Source: Osmia lignaria lignaria
Lineage: Eukaryota > Arthropoda > Insecta > Hymenoptera > Megachilidae
Direction of reading: 5' to 3'
NCBI RefSeq assembly: GCF_051020975.1
Contig: NW_027478158.1
Span: 8,494,001-8,558,000 of the forward strand
DNA length: 64,000 nt
Every line of letters starts with the position of its first letter. Positions within the stretch are counted from its first letter, which is position 1. Of this stretch, positions 36,641 to 51,447 are shown one piece after another. A program made the translations under genes and the position numbers. The notes below the pieces were generated by a model that was given only the letters and a program-made list of their open reading frames with translations, ran no database searches and had not been told where the DNA came from.

Positions 36641-38250
36641 TGATCAGATGCGTAGTTCTCGAGATATATCAAGATATTTAAAAGTTCCGAAGCCGCACCA
36701 ACATAATAGAGATACAGACACACCGTGGCCCCTTTCTTTGAGATAACTCTGCACTATTGCGAGCTGTAAATGCCACTTCCAGCTTAGCTGTGCAGAAGAA
36801 GAACAACAAGAAGAAGAAATATCACGAAATATGTCCGTCAGGCCCCTTCCCTTGAGATAAATCTGCAAATATCTCGGAAACGAAGCGAGCTATGGCAAAA
36901 TGTTGAGAGACCCTTTTTGTAGAGAATTAAGTTTCCTACTTTTTATGTTCTATGATATTTTTTGATCAGATGCGTAGTTCTCGAGATATATCAAGATATT
37001 TAAAAGTTCCGAAGCCGCACCACCATAATAGAGATACAGAAACACCGTGGCCCCTTTCTTTGAGATAACTCTGCACTATTGCGAGCTGCAAATGCCACTT
37101 CCAGCTTAGCTGTGCAGAAGAAGAACAACAAGAAGAAGAAATATCTCGAAATATGTCCGTCAGGCCCCTTCCCTTGAGATAAATCTGCAAATATCTCGGA
37201 AACGAAGCGAGCTATGGCAAAATGTTAAGAGACCTTTTTTGTAGAGAATTAAGTTTCCTACTTTTTATGTTCTATGATATTTTTTGATCAGATGCGTAGT
37301 TCTCGAGATATATCAAGATATTTAAAAGTTCCGAAGCCGCACCAACATAATAGAGATACAGACACACCGTGGCCCCTTTCTTTGAGATAACTCTGCACTA
37401 TTGCGAGCTGTAAATGCCACTTCCAGCTTAGCTGTGCAGAAGAAGAACAACAAGAAGAAGAAATATCACGAAATATGTCCGTCAGGCCCCTTCCCTTGAG
37501 ATAAATCTGCAAATATCTCGGAAACGAAGCGAGCTATGGCAAAATGTTGAGAGACCCTTTTTGTAGAGAATTAAGTTTCCTACTTTTTATGTTCTATGAT
37601 ATTTTTTGATCAGATGCGTAGTTCTCGAGATATATCAAGATATTTAAAAGTTCCGAAGCCGCACCAACATAATAGAGATACAGACACACCGTGGCCCCTT
37701 TCTTTGAGATAACTCTGCACTATTGCGAGCTGTAAATGCCACTTCCAGCTTAGCTGTGCAGAAGAAGAACAACAAGAAGAAGAAATATCACGAAATATGT
37801 CCGTCAGGCCCCTTCCCTTGAGATAAATCTGCAAATATCTCGGAAACGAAGCGAGCTATGGCAAAATGTTGAGAGACCCTTTTTGTAGAGAATTAAGTTT
37901 CCTACTTTTTATGTTCTATGATATTTTTTGATCAGATGCGTAGTTCTCGAGATATATCAAGATATTTAAAAGTTCCGAAGCCGCACCACCATAATAGAGA
38001 TACAGAAACACCGTGGCCCCTTTCTTTGAGATAACTCTGCACTATTGCGAGCTGCAAATGCCACTTCCAGCTTAGCTGTGCAGAAGAAGAACAACAAGAA
38101 GAAGAAATATCTCGAAATATGTCCGTCAGGCCCCTTCCCTTGAGATAAATCTGCAAATATCTCGGAAACGAAGCGAGCTATGGCAAAATCTTAAGAGACC
38201 TTTTTTGTAGAGAATTAAGTTTCCTACTTTTTATGTTCTATGATATTTTT
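36641..38250. repeat. Five class B units in an A-B-A-A-B order
   Basis: Units at 36641, 37285 and 37607 share cagacacacc, gctgtaaatg, atatcacgaaat and gttgagagaccc. Units at 36963 and 37929 share caccaccataat. The order implies a dimer duplication plus an extra copy of the first type. Confidence 0.83.
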
Positions 38251-41200
38251 TGATCAGATGCGTAGTTCTCGAGATATATCAAGATATTTAAAAGTTCCGA
38301 AGCCGCACCAACATAATAGAGATACAGAAACACCGTGGCCCCTTTCTTTGAGATAACTCTGCACTATTGCGAGCTGGAAATGCCACTTCCAGTTTAGCTG
38401 TGCAGAAGAAGAACAACAAGAAGAAGAAATATCTCGAAATATGTCCGTCAGGCCCCTTCCCTTGAGATAAATCTGCAAATATCTCGGAAACGAAGCGAGC
38501 TATGGCAAAATGTTAAGAGACCTCTTTTGTAGAGAATTATGTTTCCTACAATTTATGTTCTATGATATTTTTTGATCAGATGCGTAGTTCTCGAGATATA
38601 TCAAGATATTTAAAAGCTCCGAAGCTGCACCAACATAATAGAGGTACAGAAACACCGTGGCCCCTTTCTTTGAGATAACTCTGCACTATTGCGAGCTGCA
38701 AATGCCACTTCCAGCTTAGCTGTGCAGAAGAAGAACAACAAGAATGAGAAATATTTCGAAATATGTCCGTCAGGCCCCTTCCCTTGAGATAAATCTGCAA
38801 ATATCTCGGAAACGAAGCGAGCTACGGCAAAATGTTAAGAGACCTTTTTTGTAGAAAATTAGGTTTCCTACTTTTTATGTTCTATGATATTTTTTGATCA
38901 GATGCGTAGTTCTCGAGATATATCAAGATATTTAAAAGTTCCGAAGCCGCACAAACATAATAGAGATACAGAAACACCGTGGCCCCTTTCTTTGCGATAA
39001 CTCTGCACTATTGCGAGCTGCAAATGCCACTTCCAGCTTAGCTGTGCAGAAGAAGAACAACAAGAAGAAGAAATATCTCGAAATATGTCCGTCAGGCCCC
39101 TTCCCTTGAGCTAAATCTGCAAATATCTCGGAAACAATGCGAGCTATGGCAAAATAGTAAGAGACCTTTTTTGTAGGAAATTAAGTTTCCTACTATTTAT
39201 GTTCTATGATATTTTTTGATCAGATGCGTAGTTCTCGAGATATATCAAGATATTTAAAAGCTCCGAAGCTGCACCAACATAATAGAGATACAGAAACACC
39301 GTGGCCCCTTTCTTTGAGATAACTCTGCACTATTGCGAGCTGCAAATGCCACTTCCAGCTTAGCTGTGCAGAAGAAGAACAACAAGAAGAAGAAATATCT
39401 CGAAATATGTCCGTCAGGCCCCTTCCCTTGAGATAAATCTGCAAATATCTCGGAAACGAAGCGAGCTACGGCAAAATGTTAAGAGACCTTATTTGTAGAG
39501 AATTAAGTTTCCTACTTTCTATGTTCTATGATATTTTTTGATCAGATGCGTAGTTCTCGAGATATATCGAGATATTTAAAAGTTCCGAAGCCGCACCAAC
39601 ATAATAGAGATACAGAAACACCGTGGCCCCTTTCTTTGAGATAACTCTGCACTATTGCGAGCTGTAAATGCCACTTCCAGCTTAGCTGTGCAGAAGAAGA
39701 ACAACAAGAAGAAGAAATATCTCGAAATATGTCCGTCAGGCCCCTTCCCTTGAGATATATCTGCAAATATCTCGGAAACGAAGCAAGCTATGGCAAAATG
39801 TTAAGAGACCTTTTTTGTAGAGAATTAAGTTTCCTACTTTTTATGTTCTATGATATTTTTTGATCAGACGCGCAGTTCTCGAGATATATCAAGATATTTA
39901 AAAGTTCCGAAACCGCACCACCATAATAGAGATACAGAAACACCGTGGCCCCTTTCTTGGAGATAACTCTGCACGATTGCGAGCTGGAAATGCCACTTCC
40001 AGTTTAGCTGTGCAGAAGAAGAACAACAAGAAGAAGAAATATCTCGAAATATGTCCATCAGGACCCTTCCCTTGAGATAAATCTGCAAATATCTCGGAAA
40101 CGAAGCGAGCTATGGCAAAATGTTAAGAGACCTTTTTTGTAGAGAATTATGTTTCCTCGATTTATGTTGTATGATATTTTTTGATCAGAAGCGTAGTTTT
40201 CGAGATATATCGAGATATTTAAAAGTTCCGAAGCCGCACCAACATAATAGATATACAGAAACACCGTGGCCCCTCTCTTTGAGATAACTCTGCACTATTG
40301 CGAGCTCGAAATGCCACTTCCAGTTTAGCTGTGCAGAAGAAGAACAACAAGAAGAAGAAATATCTCGAAATGTGTCCGTCAGGCCCCTTCCCTTGAGATA
40401 AATCTGCAAATATCTCGGAAACGAAGAGAGCTATGGCAAAATGTTAAGAGACCTTTTTTGTAGAGAATTAAGTTTCCTACTTTTTATGTTCTATGATATT
40501 TTTTGATCAGATGCGGAGTTCTCGAGATATATCAAGATATTTAAAAGTTCCGAAGCCGCACCAACATAATAGAGATACAGAAACACCGTGGCCCCTTTCT
40601 TAGAGATAACTCTGCACTATTGCGAGCTGCAAATGCCACTTCCTGTTTAGCTGTGCAGAAGAAGAACAACAAGAAGAAGAAATATCTCGAAATATGTCCG
40701 TTAGGCCCCTTCCCTAGAGATAAATCGGCAAGTATCTCGGAAACGAAGCGAGCTATGGCAAAATGTTGAGAGACCTTTTTTGTAGAGAATTAAGTTTCCT
40801 ACTTTTTATGTTCTATGATATTTTTTGATCAGATGCGTAGATCTCGAGATATATCAAGATATTTAAAAGTTCCGAAGCCGCACCAACATAATAGAGATAC
40901 AGAAACACCGTGGCCCCTTTCTTTGAGATAACTCTGCACTATTGCGAGCTGCAAATGCCACTTCCAGCTTAGCTGTGCAGAAGAAGAACAACAAGAAGAA
41001 GAAATATCTCGAAATATGTCGGTCAGGCCCCTTCCCTTGAGATAAATCTGCAAATATCTCGGAAACGAAGCGAGCTATAGCAAAATGTTAAGAGACCTTT
41101 TTTGTATGGAATTATGTTTCCTACTTTTTATGTTGCATGATATTTTTTTATCAGACGCGTAGTTCTCGAGTTATATCAAGATATTTAAAAGTTCCGAAGC

Positions 41201-42113
41201 CGCACCAACATAATAGAGATACAGAAACACTGTGGCCCCTCTCTTTGAGATAACTCTGCACTATTGCGAGCTGCAAATGCCACTTCCAGTTTAGCTGTGC
41301 AGAAGAAGAACAACAAGAAGAAGAAATATCTCGAAATATGTCCGTTAGGCCCCTTCCCTTGAGATAAATCGGCAAGTATCTCGGAAACGAAGCGAGCTAT
41401 GGCAAACTGTTGAGAGACCTTTTTTGTAGAGAATTAAGTTTCCTACTTTATATGTTCTATGATATTTTTTGATCAGATGCGTAGATCTCGAGATATATCA
41501 AGATATTTAAAAGTTCCGAAGCCGCACCAACATAATAGAGATACAGAAACACCGTGGCCCCTTTCTTTGAGATAACTCTGCACTATTGCGAGCTGCAAAT
41601 GCCACTTCCAGCTTAGCTGTGCAGAAGAAGAACAACAAGAAGAAGAAATATCTCGAAATATGTCCGTCAGGCCCCTTCCCTTGAGATAAATCTGCAAATA
41701 TCTCGGAAACGAAGCGAGCTATGGCAAAATGTTAAGAGACCTTTTTTGTATGGAATCATGTTTCCTACTTTTTATGTTCTATGATATTTTTTGATCAGAC
41801 GCGTAGTTCTCGAGATATATCAAGATATTTAAAAGTTCCGAAGCCGCACCAACATAATAGAGATACAGAAACACCGTGGCTCCTTTCTTTTAGAGAACTC
41901 TGCACTATTGCGACCTGGAAATGCCACTTCCAGTTTAGCTGTGCAGAAGAAGAACAACAAGAAGAAGAAATATCTCGAAATAAGTCCGTTAGGCCCCTTC
42001 CCTTGAGATAAATCTGCAAATATCTCGGAAACGAAGCGAGCTATGGCAAAATGTTAAGAGACCTTTTTTGTAGAGAATTAAGTTTCCTACGTTTTATGTT
42101 GTATGATATTTTT
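38251..42113. repeat. Irregular zone between two repeat domains, 12 units
   Basis: These units carry many private changes, for example aagctccgaagctgcacc (38573, 39217), cacaaacat, aagaatgagaaat, gtttcctcgatttatg, cacttcctgtttag and cggcaagtatc. Weak 644-bp pairs exist (38573/39217 and 40826/41470, the latter sharing gtagatctcgag and ttgtatggaat). One unit (39861) is 321 bp. Higher divergence fits a less homogenised border between the neighbouring domains. Confidence 0.75.
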
Positions 42114-42435
42114 TGATCAGATGCGTAGTTCTCGAGATATATCAAGATATTTAAAAGTTCCGAAGCCGCACCAACATAATAGAGATACAGAAACACCGTG
42201 GCCCCTTTCTTTGAGATAACTCTGTACTAGTGCGAGCCGCAAATGCCACTTCCAGCTTAGCTGTGCAGAAGAAGAACAACATGAAGAAGAAATATCACGA
42301 AATATGTCCGTTAGGCCCCTTCCCTTGAGATAAATCTGCAAATATCTCGGAAACGAAGCGAGCTATGGCAAAATGTTAAGAGACCTTTTTTGTAGCGAAT
42401 TAAGTTTCCTACTTTTTATGTTCTATGATATTTTT

Positions 42436-45400
42436 TGATCAGATGCGTAGTTCTCGAGATATATCAAGATATTTAAAAGTTCCGAAGCCGCACCAACATA
42501 ATAGAGATACAGAAACACCGTGGCCCCTCTCTTTGAGATAACTCTGCACAATTGCGAGCTGCAAATGCCACTTCCAGCTTAGCTGTGCAGAAGAAGAACA
42601 ACAAGAAGAAGAAATATCTCGAAATATGTCCGTCAGGCCCCTTCGGTTGAGATAAATCTGCAAATATCTCGGAAACGAAGCGAGCTATTGCAAAATGTTA
42701 TGAGACCTTTTTTGTAGAGAATTGAGTTTCCTACTTTTTATGTTCTATGATATTTTTTGATCAGATGCGTAGTTCTCGAGATATATCAAGATATTTAAAA
42801 GTTAAGAAGCCGCACCAACATAATAGAGATACAGAAACACCGTGGCCCCTTTCTTTGAGATAACTCTGCACTAATGCGAGCTGCAAATGCCACTTCCAGC
42901 TTAGCTGTGCAGAAGAAGAACAACAAGAAGAAGAAATATCTCGAAATGTGTCCGTCAGGCCCCTTCCCTTGAGATAAATCTGCAAATATCTCGGAAACGA
43001 AGAGAGCTATGGCAAAATGTTAAGAGACCTTTTTTGTAGAGAATTAAGTTTCCTACTTTTTATGTTCTATGATATTTTTTGATCAGATGCGTAGTTCTCG
43101 AGATATATCAGGATATTTAAAAGTTCCGAAGCCGCACCAACATAATAGAGATACAGAAACACCGTGGCCCCTTTCTTTGAGATAACTCTGTACTATTGCG
43201 AGCTGGAAATGCCACTTCCAGTTTAGCTGTGCAGAAGAAGAACAACAAGAAGAAGAAATATCTCGAAATATGTCCGTTAGGCCCCTTCCCTTGAGATAAA
43301 TCTGCAAATATCTCGGAAACGAAGCGAGCTATGGCAAAATGTTAAGAGACGTTTTTTGTAGAGAATTATGTTTCCTACAATTTATGTTCTATGATATTTT
43401 TTGATCAGAAGCGTAGTTTTCGAGATATATCGAGATATTTAAAAGTTCCGAAGCAGCACCAACATAATAGAGATACAGAAACACCGTGGCCCCTCTCTTT
43501 GAGATAACTCTGCACTATTGCGAGCTGGAAATGCCACTTCCAGTTTAGCTGTGCAGAAGAAGAACAACAAGAAGAAGAAATATCTCGAAATATGTCCGTC
43601 AGGCCCCTTCCCTTGAGATAAATCTGCAAATATCTCGGAAACGAAGCGAGCTATTGCAAAATGTTAAGAGACCTTTTTTGTAGAGAATTGAGTTTCCTAC
43701 TTTTTATGTTGTATGATATTTTTTGATCAGATGCGTAGTTCTCGAGATATATCAAGATATTTAAAAGTTAAGAAGCCGCACCAACATAATAGAGATACAG
43801 AAACACCGTGGCCCCTTTCTTTGAGATAACTCTGCACTATTGCGAGCTGGAAATGCCACTTCCAGTTTAGCTGTGCAGGAGAAGAACAACAAGAAGAAGA
43901 AATATCTCGAAATATGTCCGTTAGGCCCCTTCCCTTGAGATAAATCTGCAAATATCTCGGAAACGAAGCGAGCTATGGCAAAATGTTAAGAGACCTTTTT
44001 TGTAGAGAATTAAGTTTCCTACGTTTTATGTTGTATGATATTTTTTGATCAGATGCGTAGTTCTCGAGATATATCAAGATATTTAAAAGTTCCGAAGCCG
44101 CACCAACATAATAGAGATACAGAAACACCGTGGCCCCTCTCTTTGAGATAACTCTGCACTATTGCGAGCTGGAAATGCCACTTCCAGTTTAGCTGTGCAG
44201 AAGAAGAACAACAAGAAGAAGAAATATCTCGCAATATGTCCGTTAGGTCCCTTCCCTTGAGATAAATCTGCAAATATCTCGGAAACGAAGCGAGCTATGG
44301 CAAAATCTTAAGAGACTTTTTTGTAGAGAATTAAGTTTCCTACTTTCTATGTTCTATGATATTTTTTGATCAGATGCGTAGTTCTCGAGATATATCAAGA
44401 TATTTAAAAGTTCCGAAGCCGCACCAACATAATAGAGATACAGAAACACCGTGGCCCCTTTCTTTGAGATAACTCTGCACTATTGCGAGCTGCAAATGCC
44501 ACTTCCAGCTTAGCTGTGCAGAAGAAGAACAACAAGAAGAAGAAATATCTCGAAATGTGTCCGTCAGGCCCCTTCCCTTGAGATAAATCTGCAAATATCT
44601 CGGAAACGAAGAGAGCTATAGCAAAATGTTAAGAGACCTTTTTTGTAGAGAATTAAGTTTCCTACCTTTTATGTTCTATGATATTTTTTGCTCAGATGCG
44701 TAGTTCTCGAGATATATCAAGATATTTAAAAGTTCCGAAGCCGCACCAACATAATAGAGATACAGAAACACCGTGGCCCCTTTCTTTGAGATAACTCTGT
44801 ACTATTGCGAGCTGGAAATGCCACTTCCAGTTTAGCTGTGCAGAAGAAGAACAACAAGAAGAAGAAATATCTCGAAATATGTCCGTTAGGCCCCTTCCCT
44901 TGAGATAAATCTGCAAATATCTCGGAAACGAAGCGAGCTATTGCAAAATGTTAAGAGACGTTTTTTGTAGCGAATTATGTTTCCTACAATTTATGTTCTA
45001 TGATATTTTTTGATCAGAAGCGTAGTTTTCGAGATATATCGAGATATTTAAAAGTTCCGAAGCAGCACCAACATAATAGAGATACAGAAACACCGTGGCC
45101 CCTTTCTTTGAGATAACTCTGCACTATTGCGAGCTGGAAATGCCACTTCCAGTTTAGCTGTGCAGAAGAAGAACAACAAGAAGAAGAAATATCTCGCAAT
45201 ATGTCCGTTAGGCCCCTTCCCTTGAGATATATCTGCAAATATCTCGGAAACGAAGCGAGCTATGGCAAAATGTTAAGAGACCTTTTTTGTAGCGAATTAA
45301 GTTTCCTACTTTTTATGTTCTATGATATTTTTTGATCAGATGCGTAGTTCTCGAGATATATCAAGATATTTAAAAGTTCCGAAGCCGCACCAACATAATA

Positions 45401-48229
45401 GAGATACAGAAACACCGTGGCCCCTCTCTTTGAGATAACTCTGCACAATTGCGAGCTGCAAATGCCACTTCCAGCTTAGCTGTGCAGAAGAAGAACAACA
45501 AGAAGAAGAAATATCTCGAAATATGTCCGTCAGGCCCCTTCGGTTGAGATAAATCTGCAAATATCTCGGAAACGAAGCGAGCTATTGCAAAATGTTATGA
45601 GACCTTTTTTGTAGAGAATTGAGTTTCCTACTTTTTATGTTCTATGATATTTTTTGATCAGATGCGTAGTTCTCGAGATATATCAAGATATTTAAAAGTT
45701 AAGAAGCCGCACCAACATAATAGAGATACAGAAACACCGTGGCCCCTTTCTTTGAGATAACTCTGCACTAATGCGAGCTGCAAATGCCACTTCCAGCTTA
45801 GCTGTGCAGAAGAAGAACAACAAGAAGAAGAAATATCTCGAAATGTGTCCGTCAGGCCCCTTCCCTTGAGATATATCTGCAAATATCTCGGAAACGAAGA
45901 GAGCTATGGCAAAATGTTAAGAGACCTTTTCTGTAGAGAATTAAGTTTCCTACTTTTTATGTTCTATGATATTTTTTTATCAGATGCGTAGTTCTCGAGA
46001 TATATCAAGATATTTAAAAGTTCCGAAGCCGCACCAACATAATAGAGATACAGAAACACCGTGGCCCCTTTCTTTGAGATAACTCTGTACTATTGCGAGC
46101 TGGAAATGCCACTTCCAGTTTAGCTGTGCAGAAGAAGAACAACAAGAAGAAGAAATATCTCGAAATATGTCCGTTAGGCCCCTTCCCTTGAGATAAATCT
46201 GCAAATATCTCGGAAACGAAGCGAGCTATGGCAAAATGTTAAGAGACGTTTTTTGTAGAGAATTATGTTTCCTACAATTTATGTTGTATGATATTTTTTG
46301 ATCAGAAGCGTAGTTTTCGAGATATATCGAGATATTTAAAAGTTCCGAAGCAGCACCAACATAATAGAGATACAGAAACACCGTGGCCCCTCTCTTTGAG
46401 ATAACTCTGCACTATTGCGAGCTGGAAATGCCACTTCCAGTTTAGCTGTGCAGAAGAAGAACAACAAGAAGAAGAAATATCTCGAAATATGTCCGTCAGG
46501 CCCCTTCCCTTGAGATAAATCTGCAAATATCTCGGAAACGAAGCGAGCTATTGCAAAATGTTAAGAGACCTTTTTTGTAGAGAATTGAGTTTCCTACTTT
46601 TTATGTTGTATGATATTTTTTGATCAGATGCGTAGTTCTCGAGATATATCAAGATATTTAAAAGTTAAGAAGCCGCACCAACATAATAGAGATACAGAAA
46701 CACCGTGGCCCCTTTCTTTGAGATAACTCTGCACTATTGCGAGCTGGAAATGCCACTTCCAGTTTAGCTGTGCAGGAGAAGAACAACAAGAAGAAGAAAT
46801 ATCTCGAAATATGTCCGTTAGGCCCCTTCCCTTGAGATAAATCTGCAAATATCTCGGAAACGAAGCGAGCTATGGCAAAATGTTAAGAGACCTTTTTTGT
46901 AGAGAATTAAGTTTCCTACGTTTTATGTTGTATGATATTTTTTGATCAGATGCGTAGTTCTCGAGATATATCAAGATATTTAAAAGTTCCGAAGCCGCAC
47001 CAACATAATAGAGATACAGAAACACCGTGGCCCCTCTCTTTGAGATAACTCTGCACTATTGCGAGCTGGAAATGCCACTTCCAGTTTAGCTGTGCAGAAG
47101 AAGAACAACAAGAAGAAGAAATATCTCGCAATATGTCCGTTAGGTCCCTTCCCTTGAGATAAATCTGCAAATATCTCGGAAACGAAGCGAGCTATGGCAA
47201 AATCTTAAGAGACTTTTTTGTAGAGAATTAAGTTTCCTACTTTCTATGTTCTATGATATTTTTTGATCAGATGCGTAGTTCTCGAGATATATCAAGATAT
47301 TTAAAAGTTCCGAAGCCGCACCAACATAATAGAGATACAGAAACACCGTGGCCCCTTTCTTTGAGATAACTCTGCACTATTGCGAGCTGCAAATGCCACT
47401 TCCAGCTTAGCTGTGCAGAAGAAGAACAACAAGAAGAAGAAATATCTCGAAATGTGTCCGTCAGGCCCCTTCCCTTGAGATAAATCTGCAAATATCTCGG
47501 AAACGAAGAGAGCTATGGCAAAATGTTAAGAGACCTTTTTTGTAGAGAATTAAGTTTCCTACTTTTTATGTTCTATGATATTTTTTGCTCAGATGCGTAG
47601 TTCTCGAGATATATCAAGATATTTATAAGTTCCGAAGCCGCACCAACATAATAGAGATACAGAAACACCGTGGCCCCTTTCTTTGAGATAACTCTGTACT
47701 ATTGCGAGCTGGAAATGCCACTTCCAGTTTAGCTGTGCAGAAGAAGAACAACAAGAAGAAGAAATATCTCGAAATATGTCCGTTAGGCCCCTTCCCTTGA
47801 GATAAATCTGCAAATATCTCGGAAACGAAGCGAGCTATAGCAAAATGTTAAGAGACGTTTTTTGTAGCGAATTATGTTTCCTACAATTTATGTTCTATGA
47901 TATTTTTTGATCAGAAGCGTAGTTTTCGAGATATATCGAGATATTTAAAAGTTCCGAAGCAGCACCAACATAATAGAGATACAGAAACACCGTGGCCCCT
48001 TTCTTTGAGATAACTCTGCACTATTGCGAGCTGGAAATGCCACTTCCAGTTTAGCTGTGCAGAAGAAGAACAACAAGAAGAAGAAATATCTCGCAATATG
48101 TCCGTTAGGCCCCTTCCCTTGAGATATATCTGCAAATATCTCGCAAACGAAGCGAGCTATGGCAAAATGTTAAGAGACCTTTTTTGTAGCGAATTAAGTT
48201 TCCTACTTTTTATGTTCTATGATATTTTT
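42436..48229. repeat. 9-unit higher-order repeat, 2897 bp, two copies
   Basis: Copies 42436-45332 and 45333-48229 match unit by unit. Marks include cttcggttgagata in unit 1, aaaagttaagaag in units 2 and 5, gaagcagcacc in units 4 and 9, tgcaggagaag in unit 5, gttaggtccc with a one-base loss in unit 6, and aatgtgtccg in unit 7. Although its period equals that of the left-hand 9-unit repeat, the units differ, so the two arose independently. Confidence 0.9.
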
Positions 48230-51200
48230 TGATCAGATGCGTAGTTCTCGAGATATATCAAGATATTTAAAAGTTCCGAAGCCGCACCAACATAATAGAG
48301 ATACAGAAACACCGTGGCCCCTTTCTTTGAGATAACTCTGTACTAGTGCGAGCCGCAAATGCCACTTCCAGCTTAGCTGTGCAGAAGAAGAACAACAAGA
48401 AGAAGAAATATCACGAAATATGTCCGTTAGGCCCCTTCCCTTGAGATAAATCTGCAAATATCTCGGAAACGAAGCGAGCTATGGCAAAATGTTAAGAGAC
48501 CTTTTTTGTAGCGAATTAAGTTTCCTACTTTTTATGTTCTATGATATTTTTTGATCAGATGCGTAGTTCTCGAGATATATCAAGATATTTAAAAGTTCCG
48601 AAGCCGCACCAACATAATAGAGATACAGAAACACCGTGGCCCCTCTCTTTGAGATAACTCTGCACAATTGCGAGCTGCAAATGCCACTTCCAGCTTAGCT
48701 GTGCAGAAGAAGAACAAGAAGAAGAAGAAATATCTCGAAATATGTCCGTCAGGCCCCTTCGGTTGAGATAAATCTGCAAATATCTCGGAAACGAAGCGAG
48801 CTATTGCAAAATGTTATGAGACCTTTTTTGTAGAGAATTGAGTTTCCTACTTTTTATGTTCTATGATATTTTTTGATCAGATGCGTAGTTCTCGAGATAT
48901 ATCAAGATATTTAAAAGTTAAGAAGCCGCACCAACATAATAGAGATACAGAAACACCGTGGCCCCTTTCTTTGAGATAACTCTGCACTAATGCGAGCTGC
49001 AAATGCCACTTCCAGCTTAGCTGTGCAGAAGAAGAACAACAAGAAGAAGAAATATCTCGAAATGTGTCCGTCAGGCCCCTTCCCTTGAGATAAATCTGCA
49101 AATATCTCGGAAACGAAGAGAGCTATGGCAAAATGTTGAGAGAGCTTTTTTGTAGAGAATTAAGTTTCCTACTTTTTATGTTCTATGATATTTTTTGATC
49201 AGATGCGTAGTTCTCGAGATATATCAAGATATTTAAAAGTTCCGAAGCCGCACCAACATAATAGAGATACAGAAACACCGTGGCCCCTTTCTTTGAGATA
49301 ACTCTGTACTATTGCGAGCTGGAAATGCCACTTCCAGTTTAGCTGTGCAGAAGAAGAACAACAAGAAGAAGAAATATCTCGAAATATGTCCGTTAGGCCC
49401 CTTCCCTTGAGATAAATCTGCAAATATCTCGGAAACGAAGCGAGCTATGGCAAAATGTTAAGAGACGTTTTTTGTAGAGAATTATGTTTCCTACAATTTA
49501 TGTTCTATGATATTTTTTGATCAGAAGCGTAGTTTTCGAGATATATCGAGATATTTAAAAGTTCCGAAGCAGCACCAACATAATAGAGATACAGAAACAC
49601 CGTGGCCCCTCTCTTTGAGATAACTCTGCACTATTGCGAGCTGGAAATGCCACTTCCAGTTTAGCTGTGCAGAAGAAGAACAACAAGAAGAAGAAATATC
49701 TCGAAATATGTCCGTCAGGCCCCTTCCCTTGAGATAAATCTGCAAATATCTCGGAAACGAAGCGAGCTATTGCAAAATGTTAAGAGACCTTTTTTGTAGA
49801 GAATTGAGTTTCCTACTTTTTATGTTGTATGATATTTTTTGATCAGATGCGTAGTTCTCGAGATATATCAAGATATTTAAAAGTTAAGAAGCCGCACCAA
49901 CATAATAGAGATACAGAAACACCGTGGCCCCTTTCTTTGAGATAACTCTGCACTATTGCGAGCTGGAAATGCCACTTCCAGTTTAGCTGTGCAGGAGAAG
50001 AACAACAAGAAGAAGAAATATCTCGAAATATGTCCGTTAGGCCCCTTCCCTTGAGATAAATCTGCAAATATCTCGGAAACGAAGCGAGCTATGGCAAAAT
50101 GTTAAGAGACCTTTTTTGTAGAGAATTAAGTTTCCTACGTTTTATGTTGTGTGATATTTTTTGATCAGATGCGTAGTTCTCGAGATATATCAAGATATTT
50201 AAAAGTTCCGAAGCCGCACCAACATAATAGAGATACAGAAACACCGTGGCCCCTCTCTTTGAGATAACTCTGCACTATTGCGAGCTGGAAATGCCACTTC
50301 CAGTTTAGCTGTGCAGAAGAAGAACAACAAGAAGAAGAAATATCTCGCAATATGTCCGTTAGGTCCCTTCCCTTGAGATAAATCTGCAAATATCTCGGAA
50401 ACGAAGCGAGCTATGGCAAAATCTTAAGAGACTTTTTTGTAGAGAATTATGTTTCCTACAATTTATGTTCTATGATATTTTTTGATCAGAAGCGTAGTTT
50501 TCGAGATATATCGAGATATTTAAAAGTTCCGAAGCAGCACCAACATAATAGAGATACAGAAACACCGTGGCCCCTCTCTTTGAGATAACTCTGCACTATT
50601 GCGAGCTGGAAATGCCACTTCCAGTTTAGCTGTGCAGAAGAAGAACAACAAGAAGAAGAAATATCTCGAAATATGTCCGTCAGGCCCCTTCCCTTGAGAT
50701 AAATCTGCAAATATCTCGGAAACGAAGCGAGCTATTGCAAAATGTTAAGAGACCTTTTTTGTAGAGAATTGAGTTTCCTACTTTTTATGTTGTATGATAT
50801 TTTTTGATCAGATGCGTAGTTCTCGAGATATATCAAGATATTTAAAAGTTAAGAAGCCGCACCAACATAATAGAGATACAGAAACACCGTGGCCCCTTTC
50901 TTTGAGATAACTCTGCACTATTGCGAGCTGGAAATGCCACTTCCAGTTTAGCTGTGCAGGAGAAGAACAACAAGAAGAAGAAATATCTCGAAATATGTCC
51001 GTTAGGCCCCTTCCCTTGAGATAAATCTGCAAATATCTCGGAAACGAAGCGAGCTATGGCAAAATGTTAAGAGACCTTTTTTGTAGAGAATTAAGTTTCC
51101 TACGTTTTATGTTGTATGATATTTTTTGATCAGATGCGTAGTTCTCGAGATATATCAAGATATTTAAAAGTTCCGAAGCCGCACCAACATAATAGAGATA

Positions 51201-51447
51201 CAGAAACACCGTGGCCCCTCTCTTTGAGATAACTCTGCACTATTGCGAGCTGGAAATGCCACTTCCAGTTTAGCTGTGCAGAAGAAGAACAACAAGAAGA
51301 AGAAATATCTCGCAATATGTCCGTTAGGTCCCTTCCCTTGAGATAAATCTGCAAATATCTCGGAAACGAAGCGAGCTATGGCAAAATCTTAAGAGACTTT
51401 TTTGTAGAGAATTAAGTTTCCTACTTTCTATGTTCTATGATATTTTT
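48230..51447. repeat. Third, rearranged copy of the 9-unit repeat
   Basis: It opens with a class A-like unit (48230-48551) matching 42114, then six units (48552-50482) matching units 1-6 of the repeat. Units 49518-50482 are then duplicated as 50483-51447, a 965-bp tandem trimer marked by gaagcagcacc, aaaagttaagaag with tgcaggagaag, and gttaggtccc. Units resembling 7 onwards continue from 51448. Confidence 0.87.
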
